Part shown: positions 35,173-43,903 of the stretch, piece after piece
How the letters are laid out: each line of letters begins with the position of its first letter
Numbering within the stretch: position 1 is the first letter of the stretch
Source: Anaerolineae bacterium
GTDB taxonomy: Bacteria > Chloroflexota > Anaerolineae > Promineifilales > Promineifilaceae
NCBI GenBank assembly: GCA_023382655.1
Contig: JAHDWK010000020.1
Span: 62,001 to 126,000, forward strand
Length of the DNA: 64,000 nt
Direction of reading: 5' to 3'
Made by a program: the position numbers and the translations under genes
Notes under the pieces: generated by a model
Seen by the model: only the letters and a program-made list of their open reading frames with translations
What the model was told of the DNA's origin: nothing
The model's database searches: none

Positions 35173-35561
35173 TTCGGCCACTGTGGGTCTAAAAAGGTTT
35201 GGATTTCAATCAGGTAGCCGTTGGGGTCGCGGGCGAAGAGTTGGTAGATGTTGAAGTGGGTGTTGCGTGTGGGCGGTTTTTCGATGGGTACATGGTGTGC
35301 TTGCAGATATTCATACCAGGCGTCCACTTCCGGGGAGACCAGCGTCAGGATAATACCCTGAGTAGGTGGTAAGCTGCCCGCCTCTGTACTGAGTGCCTGA
35401 CAAAAACCCAGGTAGGCGTCGCCGCCAGTAGCGTAAATCCGGCAGACGCCCTGGTCGAGGACGAGGGGAAGTTGCAGGATGCTTTCGTAGAACACGGCCG
35501 TTGCAGCCAGATCGGCCGTGTACAAAAAAGTTACTTGTTGTTCTATAGGAGGTCGCTGCAT
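35151..35561 (-). CDS. VOC-family (glyoxalase-like) protein
   Basis: A 136-residue protein with two beta-alpha-beta-beta-beta units: EQQVTFLYTADLAATAVFYESILQLPLVL, then GIILTLVSPEVDAWYEYLQAH, ending ARDPNGYLIEIQTF with the Glu that normally binds metal. The family includes glyoxalases, dioxygenases and antibiotic-binding proteins; this one is not assignable. The C-terminal RNP is encoded by repeat sequence. Confidence 0.75.
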   Translation of the reverse strand: MQRPPIEQQVTFLYTADLAATAVFYESILQLPLVLDQGVCRIYATGGDAYLGFCQALSTEAGSLPPTQGIILTLVSPEVDAWYEYLQAHHVPIEKPPTRNTHFNIYQLFARDPNGYLIEIQTFLDPQWPKPVIRNP

Positions 35562-35645
35562 AGTAACGATTATACCCTCTAGTTTCTATAAGCTGTTGGC
35601 TAAAGCCTCTCCTCCCGTTCTCAATTCTTCGCGTCTCTTCGCGGA

Positions 35646-37121
35646 TCAGAACTGGCGACTCCATTCGCTGGGCCAGCGTTCGACGACGACTTTGGTTTGG
35701 GTGTAGAACTCGACGCCGTGCCGCCCCTGGGCGTGCAGGTCGCCGTAGAAGCTCTCGTTCCAGCCGCTGAAGGGGAAAAAGGCCATCGGGGCGGCCACGC
35801 CAATGTTGACGCCGATGTTCCCGGCGTCGGCGGCGTAGCGGAAGTGGCGGGCGGTGGCGCCGCTGCCGGTGAAGATGCAGGCCATGTTGCCATAGGCACG
35901 GCCGTTCACCACCGCAATCGCCTCGTCCATATCCCGTACCGGCGTCAGGCTGAGCACCGGGCCAAAAATCTCCGTGCGGGCCAGTTCGCTCTGCGGATGC
36001 ACACCATTGAGGACGGTGGGGAAGACAAAGGTGCCCTCTTCGTAGCCGGAAACATGGCGGCTACGGCCGTCTACCAATACCTGCGCCCCTTCCTGTTCCC
36101 CCAACCCAATCAACTGCTCAATCCGGTTTTTGCTCGCCGGGCTGATCACCGGTCCCATTTGCACACCCGCGTCCAGACCATAGCCCACTTTGCGGCTGGC
36201 AGCGGCATCGGCGATGGCTTCGGTGAAAGCGGTTTGGGCGTGGCCGACGGTGATGGCCACCGACGCTGCCAGGCAGCGCTGCCCGGCGCAGCCAAAGGCG
36301 GAATCGGCCATAATGCGCACGGCCGTGTCCATATCGGCATCGGGCATGATGACCACCGGGTTTTTGGCCCCACCCTGGCATTGTACGCGCTTGCCGTTGG
36401 CGGCAGCACGGCCGTAGATGTACTGCGCCACCGGTGTAGACCCCACAAAACTGATGGCCCGCACCGCCGGATGATCCAACAGCGCATCCACCACCTCCTT
36501 GCCGCCATTCACCAGTTGCAAAACGCCCGGCGGCAGGTCAAGCTGCGCCACCAGATCAAAAAAGCGCTGCGTGGACATGGGCACGCGCTCGCTCGGTTTG
36601 AGGATGAAGCAGTTGCCGGTGGCGATGGCGTAAGGCAGGAACCAGAGCGGGATCATGAGGGGAAAGTTGAAGGGGGTGATGGCGGCGACAACGCCCAATG
36701 GCTGGCGAAACATATGTTCATCAATACCGGGGGCGATGTCTTCGTTGTTGAACCCTTGCATCAGGGAGGGGATGCCGCAGGCGACCTCCACGTTTTCAAT
36801 GCCGCGCCGGATTTCGCCCACGCTTTCGGCATAGGTTTTGCCGCACTCGTTGGTAATGATGCGCGCCAGCTCGTCCAGATGTTCTTCCAACAGCATCTTC
36901 AATTTGAAGAGGTATTGGATGCGGTCGCCGGCGGGGGTGCGTCGCCAATCGGGGAAGGCGGACTGGGCGGCTTGCACGGCCGTGTCCACATCTGCCGCCG
37001 GTGAAAGAGGGACGTGGCTCAGGGTCACGGCCGTGGCCGGGTTCACCACCTCCAGATATTGTTCAGTGTGGGCATGTTGCCAACGGCCGTTGATGAAATT
37101 GCGCAATGTGTAGGCGCTCAT
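35646..37121 (-). CDS. mmsA: Methylmalonate-semialdehyde dehydrogenase (CoA-acylating)
   Basis: A 491-residue aldehyde dehydrogenase. [47 protein letters not shown] and the catalytic Cys in [12 protein letters not shown] are characteristic of the MmsA/IolA subgroup rather than general ALDHs. It converts (methyl)malonate semialdehyde to propionyl- or acetyl-CoA in valine, inositol or thymine breakdown. The ATG with AAGGAA gives [14 protein letters not shown]; the open frame upstream is repeat sequence. No valine or inositol pathway partner is adjacent. Confidence 0.9.
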   Translation of the reverse strand: MSAYTLRNFINGRWQHAHTEQYLEVVNPATAVTLSHVPLSPAADVDTAVQAAQSAFPDWRRTPAGDRIQYLFKLKMLLEEHLDELARIITNECGKTYAESVGEIRRGIENVEVACGIPSLMQGFNNEDIAPGIDEHMFRQPLGVVAAITPFNFPLMIPLWFLPYAIATGNCFILKPSERVPMSTQRFFDLVAQLDLPPGVLQLVNGGKEVVDALLDHPAVRAISFVGSTPVAQYIYGRAAANGKRVQCQGGAKNPVVIMPDADMDTAVRIMADSAFGCAGQRCLAASVAITVGHAQTAFTEAIADAAASRKVGYGLDAGVQMGPVISPASKNRIEQLIGLGEQEGAQVLVDGRSRHVSGYEEGTFVFPTVLNGVHPQSELARTEIFGPVLSLTPVRDMDEAIAVVNGRAYGNMACIFTGSGATARHFRYAADAGNIGVNIGVAAPMAFFPFSGWNESFYGDLHAQGRHGVEFYTQTKVVVERWPSEWSRQF

Positions 37122-37137
37122 GGATGTTTCCTTTGTT

Positions 37138-37226
37138 GTCATTAGTCCTTTGTCATTAGTCATCAGTCCTTTGTCATTTGCCAATGACCAATGACCAATG
37201 ACCAATGACCAATGACCAATGACCAA
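37138..37226. repeat. Heptamer repeat (CCAATGA) with inverted partner words
   Basis: TCATTAGTCCTTTG-type words are followed by at least five perfect tandem CCAATGA units. In the opposite sense TCATTAG and TCATTTG are complements of the same motif. The word family equals the STRR heptamers known from filamentous cyanobacteria. It lies in the leader of mmsA. Confidence 0.85.
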
Positions 37227-37348
37227 AACCAGTTTGAGAAATCTTATCAAAATTTTACGTGGCCTCTATAGCATACCGATGTCGCATTGTCAAACAAGGG
37301 TGCGACCGCTAAAATACCTGTGCGAAATTAATTGGTAGGAACTGAATT

Positions 37349-37678
37349 ATGCCTGTATACACTTATAGATGCCGATCCTGTGAATATGAGTTTGACCGCA
37401 ATCAGCGAATGTCTGAAGCGCCACTGGTAGATTGCCCCTCCTGCGGCGAGCCGCAGTTGCGCAAAGTTCTCAATTCGGTGGGGGTGGTGTTCAAAGGCAG
37501 CGGCTTTTATGTGACCGACAACCGGAATGGTGCGGCAAAAGCAGCCAGCAAAAATGACAACGCCAACAAAGCTGCCACTGAAAGCAAAAGCGATGGCGCG
37601 GCTGCTAAGAGTGAATCGAGTACCGAGACGGCTAAAAACAGCGCCCCGGTCGAAAAAGCAGCAGCGGCAGCAGCGTAA
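37349..37678 (+). CDS. FmdB-family zinc ribbon protein
   Basis: A 109-residue protein that starts MPVYTYRCRSCEYEFDRNQRM and DCPSCG, the FmdB zinc ribbon (CxxC...CxxC) in the first 45 residues, then KVLNSVGVVFKGSGFYVTD, which is standard for the family. The last 45 residues are Ala/Lys/Ser low complexity. FmdB-like proteins are proposed regulators; their real role is unknown. It has its own terminator at 37701. Confidence 0.88.
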   Translation: MPVYTYRCRSCEYEFDRNQRMSEAPLVDCPSCGEPQLRKVLNSVGVVFKGSGFYVTDNRNGAAKAASKNDNANKAATESKSDGAAAKSESSTETAKNSAPVEKAAAAAA

Positions 37679-37700
37679 ACGGCCGTGTTCCCTTATATAA

Positions 37701-37731
37701 AAAAAGCCTGCACCATCTGTGCAGGCTTTTT
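37701..37731. terminator. Bidirectional intrinsic terminator
   Basis: A 13-base stem, AAAAAGCCTGCAC with GTGCAGGCTTTTT, and a five-base loop. T-runs on both strands serve the FmdB gene and the convergent gene at 37742. Confidence 0.92.
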
Positions 37732-37741
37732 AGTGACCACA

Positions 37742-38044
37742 TTACAGTTGAAATCCCCCGGTGGCGGCGACCACCTTCTTGTGAAAATTTTCTACATATT
37801 GCTGCAATTGGCCGGACAGAGCCTCCCATTCCGGGCTGTTCAGGGCCGCTCGCATCTTTTCGGCCGTCGGCGCAATGCCACTGGCTAACTTCTGTTCACA
37901 ATCTCCATACTGCGTATACCACACCTGAATATCCATAATGCCCAGTTTATTCAGGCCAGGAATAAACTCGTGAACCAGAAATTCAAAATACTCTGCTTCC
38001 GAATCCGGGCGAATATCCCAGCGCATCAATAATTTGGTGGGCAT
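37742..38044 (-). CDS. Small ferredoxin-like-fold hypothetical protein
   Basis: A 100-residue protein: LLMRWDIRPDSEAEYFEFLVHEFIPGLNKLGIMDIQVWYTQYGDC, resembling a dimeric alpha/beta-barrel (EthD/NIPSNAP-like) strand-helix pattern, then a helical second half. The family is not certain. Three bases separate it from the MBL gene upstream, so they form an operon. Confidence 0.6.
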   Translation of the reverse strand: MPTKLLMRWDIRPDSEAEYFEFLVHEFIPGLNKLGIMDIQVWYTQYGDCEQKLASGIAPTAEKMRAALNSPEWEALSGQLQQYVENFHKKVVAATGGFQL

Positions 38045-38047
38045 GAT

Positions 38048-38677
38048 TTATATCCTCGGCGTTAACAGCACCGTTTCCGTTTCTTCCGGCAGATTAGCCA
38101 GACTGATTTTTAAGCTCTCTTCCTGGCGCATATCGGTGACGCCCATTTCCTTGAGGAAGCGGTCTACCTCGTCCAGTTCCAGTTGTAATTGAGGTAGGCG
38201 ATAATGCATAGGGATGACGATATTTGGTTCCAACATGGAGACCAATTCCGATGCCTGGGCTGCATTCAGACTTTGGCCACCGCCAACCGGAACCAGTAGA
38301 ACATTCACCTGTTCCAATGCCTCAATTTGTGTTTGGGACGGCACGGACTGCATATCACCCAGGTGGGCAACGGTCAACCCGTCATAATCAAACACATAAA
38401 TCACATTTCGATTGGTTTTGGCGTCGCTGCTGGTGCGGATGCCGGTAATAAAAACACCGCCAATCTCATACTCGCCAGGGCCGGTCAATTGGTGTGTGAT
38501 CCCACTGACACCATCCACAAAGTTGTGCCCACGTGCGTCGTGACTGATAGTGACGACATCTGCCTTTAACTTAAGCGTAGGCAGCCCCAAATGGCCGTTG
38601 TACGGGTCTGTCACCACCGTTGTAAACTTCCGTTCCGTCAAACGAAAACAGCTTAATCCATACCAGGTTAATTCCAT
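38048..38677 (-). CDS. MBL-fold metallo-hydrolase (UlaG-like)
   Basis: About 209 residues. It begins MELTWYGLSCFRL and continues with ISHDARGHNF, HLGDM and IPMHYRLP. Instead of the canonical HxHxDH it has SHDARGH, as in UlaG-like and stand-alone beta-lactamase-fold proteins of Chloroflexota. The metal site is therefore probably partial. AGGAG stands nine bases before the ATG. The substrate is unknown. Confidence 0.8.
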   Translation of the reverse strand: MELTWYGLSCFRLTERKFTTVVTDPYNGHLGLPTLKLKADVVTISHDARGHNFVDGVSGITHQLTGPGEYEIGGVFITGIRTSSDAKTNRNVIYVFDYDGLTVAHLGDMQSVPSQTQIEALEQVNVLLVPVGGGQSLNAAQASELVSMLEPNIVIPMHYRLPQLQLELDEVDRFLKEMGVTDMRQEESLKISLANLPEETETVLLTPRI

Positions 38678-38821
38678 GAAAAGCATCTCCTTAACGGCCG
38701 TAATTATACCTGATACCTGATATGCGGCGACAAACGGCCGTAAACCAAAAACGGCCCGTCCTCACGCCCAACGATGAGAACGAGCCGCCTGTAATCGCTC
38801 ACTGCTTACTGCGCACCTTCC

Positions 38822-39652
38822 CTATCCTTTCAACGCCCCCGACATCAATCCCCGCAGGAAATACCGCCCCAGAATGATATATACAATGAGCGTGGGTAGA
38901 GCCGCCAGGAACGAACCGGCCATCTGCACATTCCAGGCAATAATCTGGCTGCCGGCCATATTGTTCAGCGCCACCATAATCGGCCAGTTAGCAGAATTGG
39001 TGAGGATGACGGCAAACAAAAAATCGTTCCACGATGCCGTAAATTGCCAGATCAGCACCACCACAAACGCCGGGATAGACAGCGGCAGAAAAATGCTCAC
39101 ATACGTTTGAATCAGGCTGGCGCCATCAATGCGCGCCGCTTCCACCATTTCCGTGGGCACACCGGCATAATAACCCCGAAAAATAAGGGTGGTGATGGGA
39201 ATGCCATAAATTATGTGCGCCAGCGCCAGCCCCGGAATGCCACCTGCCAGGCCGAGCCAACTCATAAATTGCACAAGGGGGATAATGATGCTCTGGTAAG
39301 GGATAAACATGCCAAACAAGATGAGTGGGAAGAGGATGCCCACCCCAGGAAAACGCCACTTGGTCAGGATGTAGCCGTTAATCGAACCAACCATGGCCGA
39401 AATCATGGCGGTGGGAATGACCAGCCGAATGCTGTTCCACAGATGAGGGGATAACACTTCATAAGCAGCCCGGAAGTTTTCTACAGCCAGCCCGGAAGGC
39501 AAATCCCACATGGTGCGCAGGCTGACTTCATCAAAGTTCTTAAACCCCGTGACCAGCATCACATACATGGGGATCAGGTAAAACATGGAAAAAAAGAGCA
39601 GCAAAATGTAGATCAGGGCACGAGTAGGGATACGGCGATATGAAGCGGTCAT
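38822..39652 (-). CDS. Sugar ABC transporter permease, MalG type
   Basis: A 276-residue protein with six membrane helices and the EAA loop TEMVEAARIDGASLIQTYVSIFLPLSIPAF, which docks to the ATPase. Second permease of a CUT1-type importer. The ATG overlaps the stop of the MalF-type gene by four bases. No ATPase gene is in the cluster; a shared MsmK-type ATPase encoded elsewhere is likely. Confidence 0.92.
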   Translation of the reverse strand: MTASYRRIPTRALIYILLLFFSMFYLIPMYVMLVTGFKNFDEVSLRTMWDLPSGLAVENFRAAYEVLSPHLWNSIRLVIPTAMISAMVGSINGYILTKWRFPGVGILFPLILFGMFIPYQSIIIPLVQFMSWLGLAGGIPGLALAHIIYGIPITTLIFRGYYAGVPTEMVEAARIDGASLIQTYVSIFLPLSIPAFVVVLIWQFTASWNDFLFAVILTNSANWPIMVALNNMAGSQIIAWNVQMAGSFLAALPTLIVYIILGRYFLRGLMSGALKG

Positions 39653-40545
39653 ACTTCTGCCTCCTGGCGCAGGGTGAAATAGAGGTACGGAATTACCAAC
39701 ACAGCGACGGTGATCAGCAGAAAGATGCCAATGGCAGCGCCACGGCCGTAAAACAGCCCATCAAACGTTGTCGTCCACATGTACACGGCCGGCACGTCCA
39801 GCGCTACCTGCTTTCCCGCCACCGCTACAATCAGATCAAACACCTTCAGCGAAATATGCCCCAGAATAATCATAGCGCTCAGCGTCACCGGGCGCAGCAG
39901 CGGCATAATGATGCGCCGGTAAATCTGATACTCCGAAGCCCCATCAACCCGCGCCGCCTCGCGCAGTTCCTCGGGTATGGCCCGCAGTCCACCCAGGTAT
40001 AGGGCCATCGTAAAACCGGACATCTGCCAGATGGCCGGAATGGCAATGGCGGCAATGCCCCAGGTCGGCGTGGTATACCATTGGTTGATCAGGAAATCCA
40101 GCCCCAGTGAATCAAACAGCAGGTTCAGGCCGCTGATGCGAGAGCCACCGGCCGGATTCATCAGCCAGCGCCAGACCACCCCCGTCACGATAAAGGAGAT
40201 GGCCATGGGGAACAAAAACAAACTGCGAAAGAACGTTTCCCCGCGCAATCCCTGATCTAACAGCAGCGCCAACACCAGCCCCAGCAGTAGGCAGCCTACC
40301 ACAAACAACAGCGTGAAAGTGAACGTGTTGCGCACATCAATGTGGAAGCGCGGATCGTTTATCAGGCCCACATAGTTATCCAAACCGGTCCAGGTGAAGT
40401 CAGGCGTCAGCCCTTTCCACCGGCTGGTGGATACCCGCAGCGTCCAGAAAATGAAGCCATAAACAAAGATCGCCAGCGCCACAATGGAAGGGGATATGAG
40501 CAACACGGCCGTGACCGTATCCCGATCAATCTTTTTTCGATTCAT
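39649..40545 (-). CDS. Sugar ABC transporter permease, MalF type
   Basis: About 298 residues with six helices. The EAA loop is EELREAARVDGASEYQIYRRIIMPLLRPV. First permease of the importer. I chose the ATG giving MNRKKIDRDT; the frame is open 11 codons further, but those come from the hairpin region. No clear Shine-Dalgarno precedes the start. A strong hairpin lies between this gene and the binding-protein gene. Confidence 0.92.
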   Translation of the reverse strand: MNRKKIDRDTVTAVLLISPSIVALAIFVYGFIFWTLRVSTSRWKGLTPDFTWTGLDNYVGLINDPRFHIDVRNTFTFTLLFVVGCLLLGLVLALLLDQGLRGETFFRSLFLFPMAISFIVTGVVWRWLMNPAGGSRISGLNLLFDSLGLDFLINQWYTTPTWGIAAIAIPAIWQMSGFTMALYLGGLRAIPEELREAARVDGASEYQIYRRIIMPLLRPVTLSAMIILGHISLKVFDLIVAVAGKQVALDVPAVYMWTTTFDGLFYGRGAAIGIFLLITVAVLVIPYLYFTLRQEAEV

Positions 40546-40558
40546 AATGGGGAGGAAT

Positions 40559-40588
40559 TGTAGGACAGGTTGCGTCACCTGTCCTACA
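40559..40588. promoter_or_regulatory. Hairpin between the binding-protein and permease genes
   Basis: Perfect 12-base arms (TGTAGGACAGGT and ACCTGTCCTACA) with a six-base loop. There is no U-tract. Such elements in importer operons lower permease expression relative to the binding protein or protect the upstream mRNA. Confidence 0.8.
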
Positions 40589-40599
40589 ATTGATGTTAT

Positions 40600-43158
40600 T
40601 TACTGACAAGCACCCGACGCAGCACAGGCAGATACCAGTGCCTCCTGGAACGCAGCCACATCACCGGTGCCCAGGAACAGTCCCAGCGCCGTGTCAATCT
40701 CCGCCTTCCAGCTATCGTTAGCTACCACACCATGTGTCAGGCTGCCGACCACACGGTCATTGGCCCAATCATCCATCGCCGACAGCAGGTATTCGCCATA
40801 CAGACTGCGGTCACCATCGCTGCGGGCGGGGATAGAGCCTTTGACGGGGTTAAAGGCATCCTGCCCTGCCTGCGAGCCGGCTACCGCCAGCCAGGCAATA
40901 GCTGCTTCCCGGTTGGGTGCGCCCACCGGCAGCACAAAGCTATCAGACAGGAACTGGAAGTTACCGGCTGTGCCCGGCACCGGCGCCCACACGTAACCCT
41001 CCTGTGGGGTCAGGCCCAATTCACGGAAGAACCCTTCCTGCCAGTCACCCATCACATTAAAAGCGGCGTCGCCGTCTACGACCAACTGCCCGGCATCCTG
41101 CCAGCTTAACGCCGAAGCGTCACTATTGGTATAGGTCAACGCTTTAGCAAAATCCTCAATGGCTTGTGTCACTTCCGGGCTGCTCCAGTCGTCCGTGCCA
41201 TTCCAGATCGCGTCGTACCCCTCTGGACCGAGGGATGCCAGCAAAATGGTCTCAAACAGGTGCATGGCCGTCCATTGCTCACCCATTGCCAGTGGTGCAT
41301 CCATGCCCGTTGCCTGCAATTCGTCCATCGCGGCAAACCATTCATCCAGGGTGGTCGGCATTTCCACGCCATACTCGGCCAGGACAGTGGGGTTGGCCCA
41401 CAAGACATTGGCGCGGTGAATGTTCACCGGTACAGAGTAGATATCGCCATCCTGGGAGATGAGGGGAATAAGCGTTTCCGGCATCACATCCAGCCAGCCA
41501 TTTTCTTCATACAGGAAATTCACCGGTTCCAGTTGATTGGCAGCGACGTAAGTGCCGATGAGTTCCTGCCCGGCGTGGCCCTGCCAGCTATCAGGCGGGT
41601 CACTGGCTTGCAAACGGGTGGCCAGCACGGCGCGGGCGTTGGTACCGGCGCCACCGGCTACGGCCGCATTGATGAATTCCACATCGGGGTATTGCGCCTG
41701 GAAAACTTCGATCATCGCTTCCAGACCGGCCGCTTCGCCGCCACCTGTCCACCAGGAGAAGATTTCAACCGGGCCGCTAACGGCCGTTGTCTCCACCGGC
41801 GTCGTTGTGTCAATCGTTTCCTGGTCTGCGCCCGTGGCTGCTGCCGTCAGCGCTGCCTGCAAGTCAGCCACATTGCCGCCAGCCAGATAGAGGCCCAGCG
41901 CCGTGTCAATTTCGGACTTCCAGCTGTCGTTGGCTACCACGCCGTGTGTCAGGCTGCCCACCACCCGGTCGCTGGCCCAATCATCCATCGCCGATTGCAG
42001 ATATTCACCATACAAACTGCGGTCGCCATCGCTGCGGGCGGGGATGGAGCCTTTGACGGGGTTGAAGGCATCTTGCCCTTCTTTAGAACCGGCCAGACGC
42101 AGCCAGTTAATAGCCGCTTCGCGGTGGGGTGCGCCCACCGGCAGCACAAAACTGTCAGAAAGGAATTGGAAATTACCATCCGTGCCGGGTACGGCCGCCC
42201 AAAGATAATCCTCATTCGGCGCCAGCCCTAATTCACGGAAGAACCCTTCCTGCCAGTCACCCATCACATTAAAAGCAGCGTCGCCATCCACCACCAACTG
42301 CCCGGCGTCTTGCCAGCTTAAGGCAGAGGCGTCACTGTTGGTGTAACTGAGGGCTTTTTCAAAGTCGGCCAATGCCTGGGCTACTTCGGGTGTGTTCCAA
42401 TCGCCGCCTGTCCATAATGTTTCATACCCATCGGGGCCGAGCGAGGCCAGGAGGATGGTTTCAAAGAGGTGCATGGCCGTCCATTGTTCGCCTAAGGCCA
42501 ACGGCGCTTCCATGCCGGCGGCTTGCAGCGCATCCATGGCCGCGAACCACTCGTCGAGACTGGTGGGCATGTCCAGACCGTTTTCCGCCAGGACATCAGG
42601 GTTAGCCCACAAAACATTAGCGCGGTGGATGTTGACGGGAACGGAGTAGATATTGCCGTCTTGTGACATCAAGGGAATGAGGGTATCGGGCATCACATCC
42701 AGCCAACCTTCCTCTTCATAGAGGAAGTTCAGCGATTCCAACTGGTTGGCGGCGACGTAGGTGCCGATGAGTTCCTGCCCGGCGTGACCCTGCCAGCTAT
42801 CGGGCGGGTCATTGGCTTGCAGGCGGGTTGCCAACACGGCGCGGGCGTTGGTGCCGGCGCCGCCAGCCACGGCCGCGTTGATGAATTCTGTATCCGGGTA
42901 TTTTTCTTTGAAGATGGCGATCATGGCGTCCAGGCCGGCTGCTTCGCCGCCGCCCGTCCACCAGGAGAAGACCTCGACAGCGTCCATGCCGCCTTCGACC
43001 GGTTCAGTGGTTTCGGTGGTGGTTTCTTCTGTAGTTTCAACGGCCGTGTCCGTCGTTGTCTCCGTAGTTGTTTGGGTGTCGCCGCCGCAGGCCGCCAACA
43101 GCAGCCCAAACAAGAGTAGAAGTACAAAAAGGGTAAATCTCGATTTTTTGACTTGCAT
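40600..43158 (-). CDS. Sugar-binding lipoprotein made of two fused copies
   Basis: 852 residues. The signal peptide and lipobox LLLAAC give Cys24, followed by a Thr/Glu linker. Residues 61-440 and about 461-852 are two nearly complete copies of a family 1 solute-binding protein. Each begins VE(V/I)FSWWTGGGEAAGL and contains NAAVAGGAGTNARAVLATRL, WQGHAGQELIGTYVAANQLE, YSVPVNIHRANVLWANP, VMGDWQEGFF and GVVANDSWK. They are identical at most positions. The sequence is close to the Thermus glucose/galactose-binding protein, so a monosaccharide is the likely ligand. The linker between the copies repeats the Thr-rich style of the N-terminal linker. The ATG has GAGGAG upstream; an upstream TTG frame is rejected. 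Confidence 0.92.
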   Translation of the reverse strand: MQVKKSRFTLFVLLLLFGLLLAACGGDTQTTTETTTDTAVETTEETTTETTEPVEGGMDAVEVFSWWTGGGEAAGLDAMIAIFKEKYPDTEFINAAVAGGAGTNARAVLATRLQANDPPDSWQGHAGQELIGTYVAANQLESLNFLYEEEGWLDVMPDTLIPLMSQDGNIYSVPVNIHRANVLWANPDVLAENGLDMPTSLDEWFAAMDALQAAGMEAPLALGEQWTAMHLFETILLASLGPDGYETLWTGGDWNTPEVAQALADFEKALSYTNSDASALSWQDAGQLVVDGDAAFNVMGDWQEGFFRELGLAPNEDYLWAAVPGTDGNFQFLSDSFVLPVGAPHREAAINWLRLAGSKEGQDAFNPVKGSIPARSDGDRSLYGEYLQSAMDDWASDRVVGSLTHGVVANDSWKSEIDTALGLYLAGGNVADLQAALTAAATGADQETIDTTTPVETTAVSGPVEIFSWWTGGGEAAGLEAMIEVFQAQYPDVEFINAAVAGGAGTNARAVLATRLQASDPPDSWQGHAGQELIGTYVAANQLEPVNFLYEENGWLDVMPETLIPLISQDGDIYSVPVNIHRANVLWANPTVLAEYGVEMPTTLDEWFAAMDELQATGMDAPLAMGEQWTAMHLFETILLASLGPEGYDAIWNGTDDWSSPEVTQAIEDFAKALTYTNSDASALSWQDAGQLVVDGDAAFNVMGDWQEGFFRELGLTPQEGYVWAPVPGTAGNFQFLSDSFVLPVGAPNREAAIAWLAVAGSQAGQDAFNPVKGSIPARSDGDRSLYGEYLLSAMDDWANDRVVGSLTHGVVANDSWKAEIDTALGLFLGTGDVAAFQEALVSACAASGACQ

Positions 43159-43307
43159 TGCGTTTCTCCTCAATCAAACAAAAAGGGGTGGATAAAATGC
43201 CGCCACCGGGAAATAGGGTGCGACAAGTTTACTGTACTGCTGATCCGCCTGGTTCACAATGCCTTTTGTGCCACGTTGCTGACAGCGGTGTGACATGGGG
43301 CGGTAAT

Positions 43308-43350
43308 TCGTCATCCGTAACCCGTAATCCGTAATCGGTAATCGGGTATA
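43308..43350. repeat. Heptamer-type repeat (CCGTAAC / CCGTAAT)
   Basis: Units CCGTAAC, CCGTAAT, CCGTAAT, CGGTAAT and CGGGTAT lie in the divergent region between the binding-protein gene and the Clp-N gene. Confidence 0.75.
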
Positions 43351-43408
43351 ATGCGGGCAGGTTTGTATGCCCGCAATGGTGCAGTGTGCGCGGGAAAGGA
43401 TGAGAACG

Positions 43409-43861
43409 ATGGAACAGTTGAATCTTCTCCCATTGACGCCACAAGCGGAGGCGGCAATGTGGTTTGCCTACCACGAAGCGGTACGGTTGCATCACCAGGA
43501 ATTAGGCACTAAACATATTCTGATTGGCCTGATTGCGGCGCGCGAGAGCGCGGCCGGGAAAGTTTTGTACCGGCTGGGGTTGGAACTGGAACCAACGCGC
43601 CGCATGGAAGAACGTTTGAAACATACGGACGAATTAAAAGAGCCGGTCAAACCGGAATTGAACCAGCCGGCCAGAGAACTGCTGGAAATTGCCCTGAAAG
43701 AGGCCAGAGAAACTGGCCAACAACAAATTAGCACAGGACATCTGCTGCTGGCATTGACAAAAGTGGAAAATGGGGTGGCGCTGGACACGCTGCGCCACTT
43801 TGAAATTACCCCGGAACAGGTGCAATCATATCGCCAGGAGTTGCTTTACGGAGGCGGCTAA
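43409..43861 (+). CDS. Stand-alone Clp N-domain protein
   Basis: A 150-residue protein consisting of two Clp-N repeats: PQAEAAMWFAYHEAVRLHHQELGTKHILIGLIA and the later PARELLEIALKEARETGQQQISTGHLLLALTK. There is no AAA+ module. In ClpC the same domain binds adaptors such as MecA and ClpS or phospho-arginine. A stand-alone copy may act as adaptor or decoy. The ATG chosen has AAAGGA eight bases upstream. The stop codon lies inside the terminator stem. Confidence 0.85.
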   Translation: MEQLNLLPLTPQAEAAMWFAYHEAVRLHHQELGTKHILIGLIAARESAAGKVLYRLGLELEPTRRMEERLKHTDELKEPVKPELNQPARELLEIALKEARETGQQQISTGHLLLALTKVENGVALDTLRHFEITPEQVQSYRQELLYGGG

Positions 43862-43896
43862 GACCGTCAGGGTTTGAGAAAACCCTGACGGTCTTA
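43859..43896. terminator. Perfect 17-base terminator hairpin over a stop codon
   Basis: Arms 43859-43875 and 43880-43896 are exact reverse complements with a GAGA loop. The left arm begins with the TAA of the Clp-N gene. There is no strong U-tract on either side. It lies between two convergent genes. Confidence 0.8.
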
Positions 43897-43903
43897 GCCA
43901 CTA

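Noticed and set aside
35697-37004. 435-codon plus-strand frame opposite mmsA
   Set aside because: Mirror frame of a high-G+C gene; the minus-strand product is a complete aldehyde dehydrogenase.
37138-37226. Possible CRISPR-like array
   Set aside because: The CCAATGA units are contiguous 7-base tandems without spacers; it is a simple heptamer repeat.
37122-37250. N-terminal extension of mmsA rich in IGHWSLV repeats
   Set aside because: It is a translation of the heptamer repeat. The ATG at 37121 has a ribosome site and matches the family start.
41164-42231. Long plus-strand frame opposite the binding-protein gene
   Set aside because: Shadow frame; it repeats itself only because the real gene on the other strand is duplicated.
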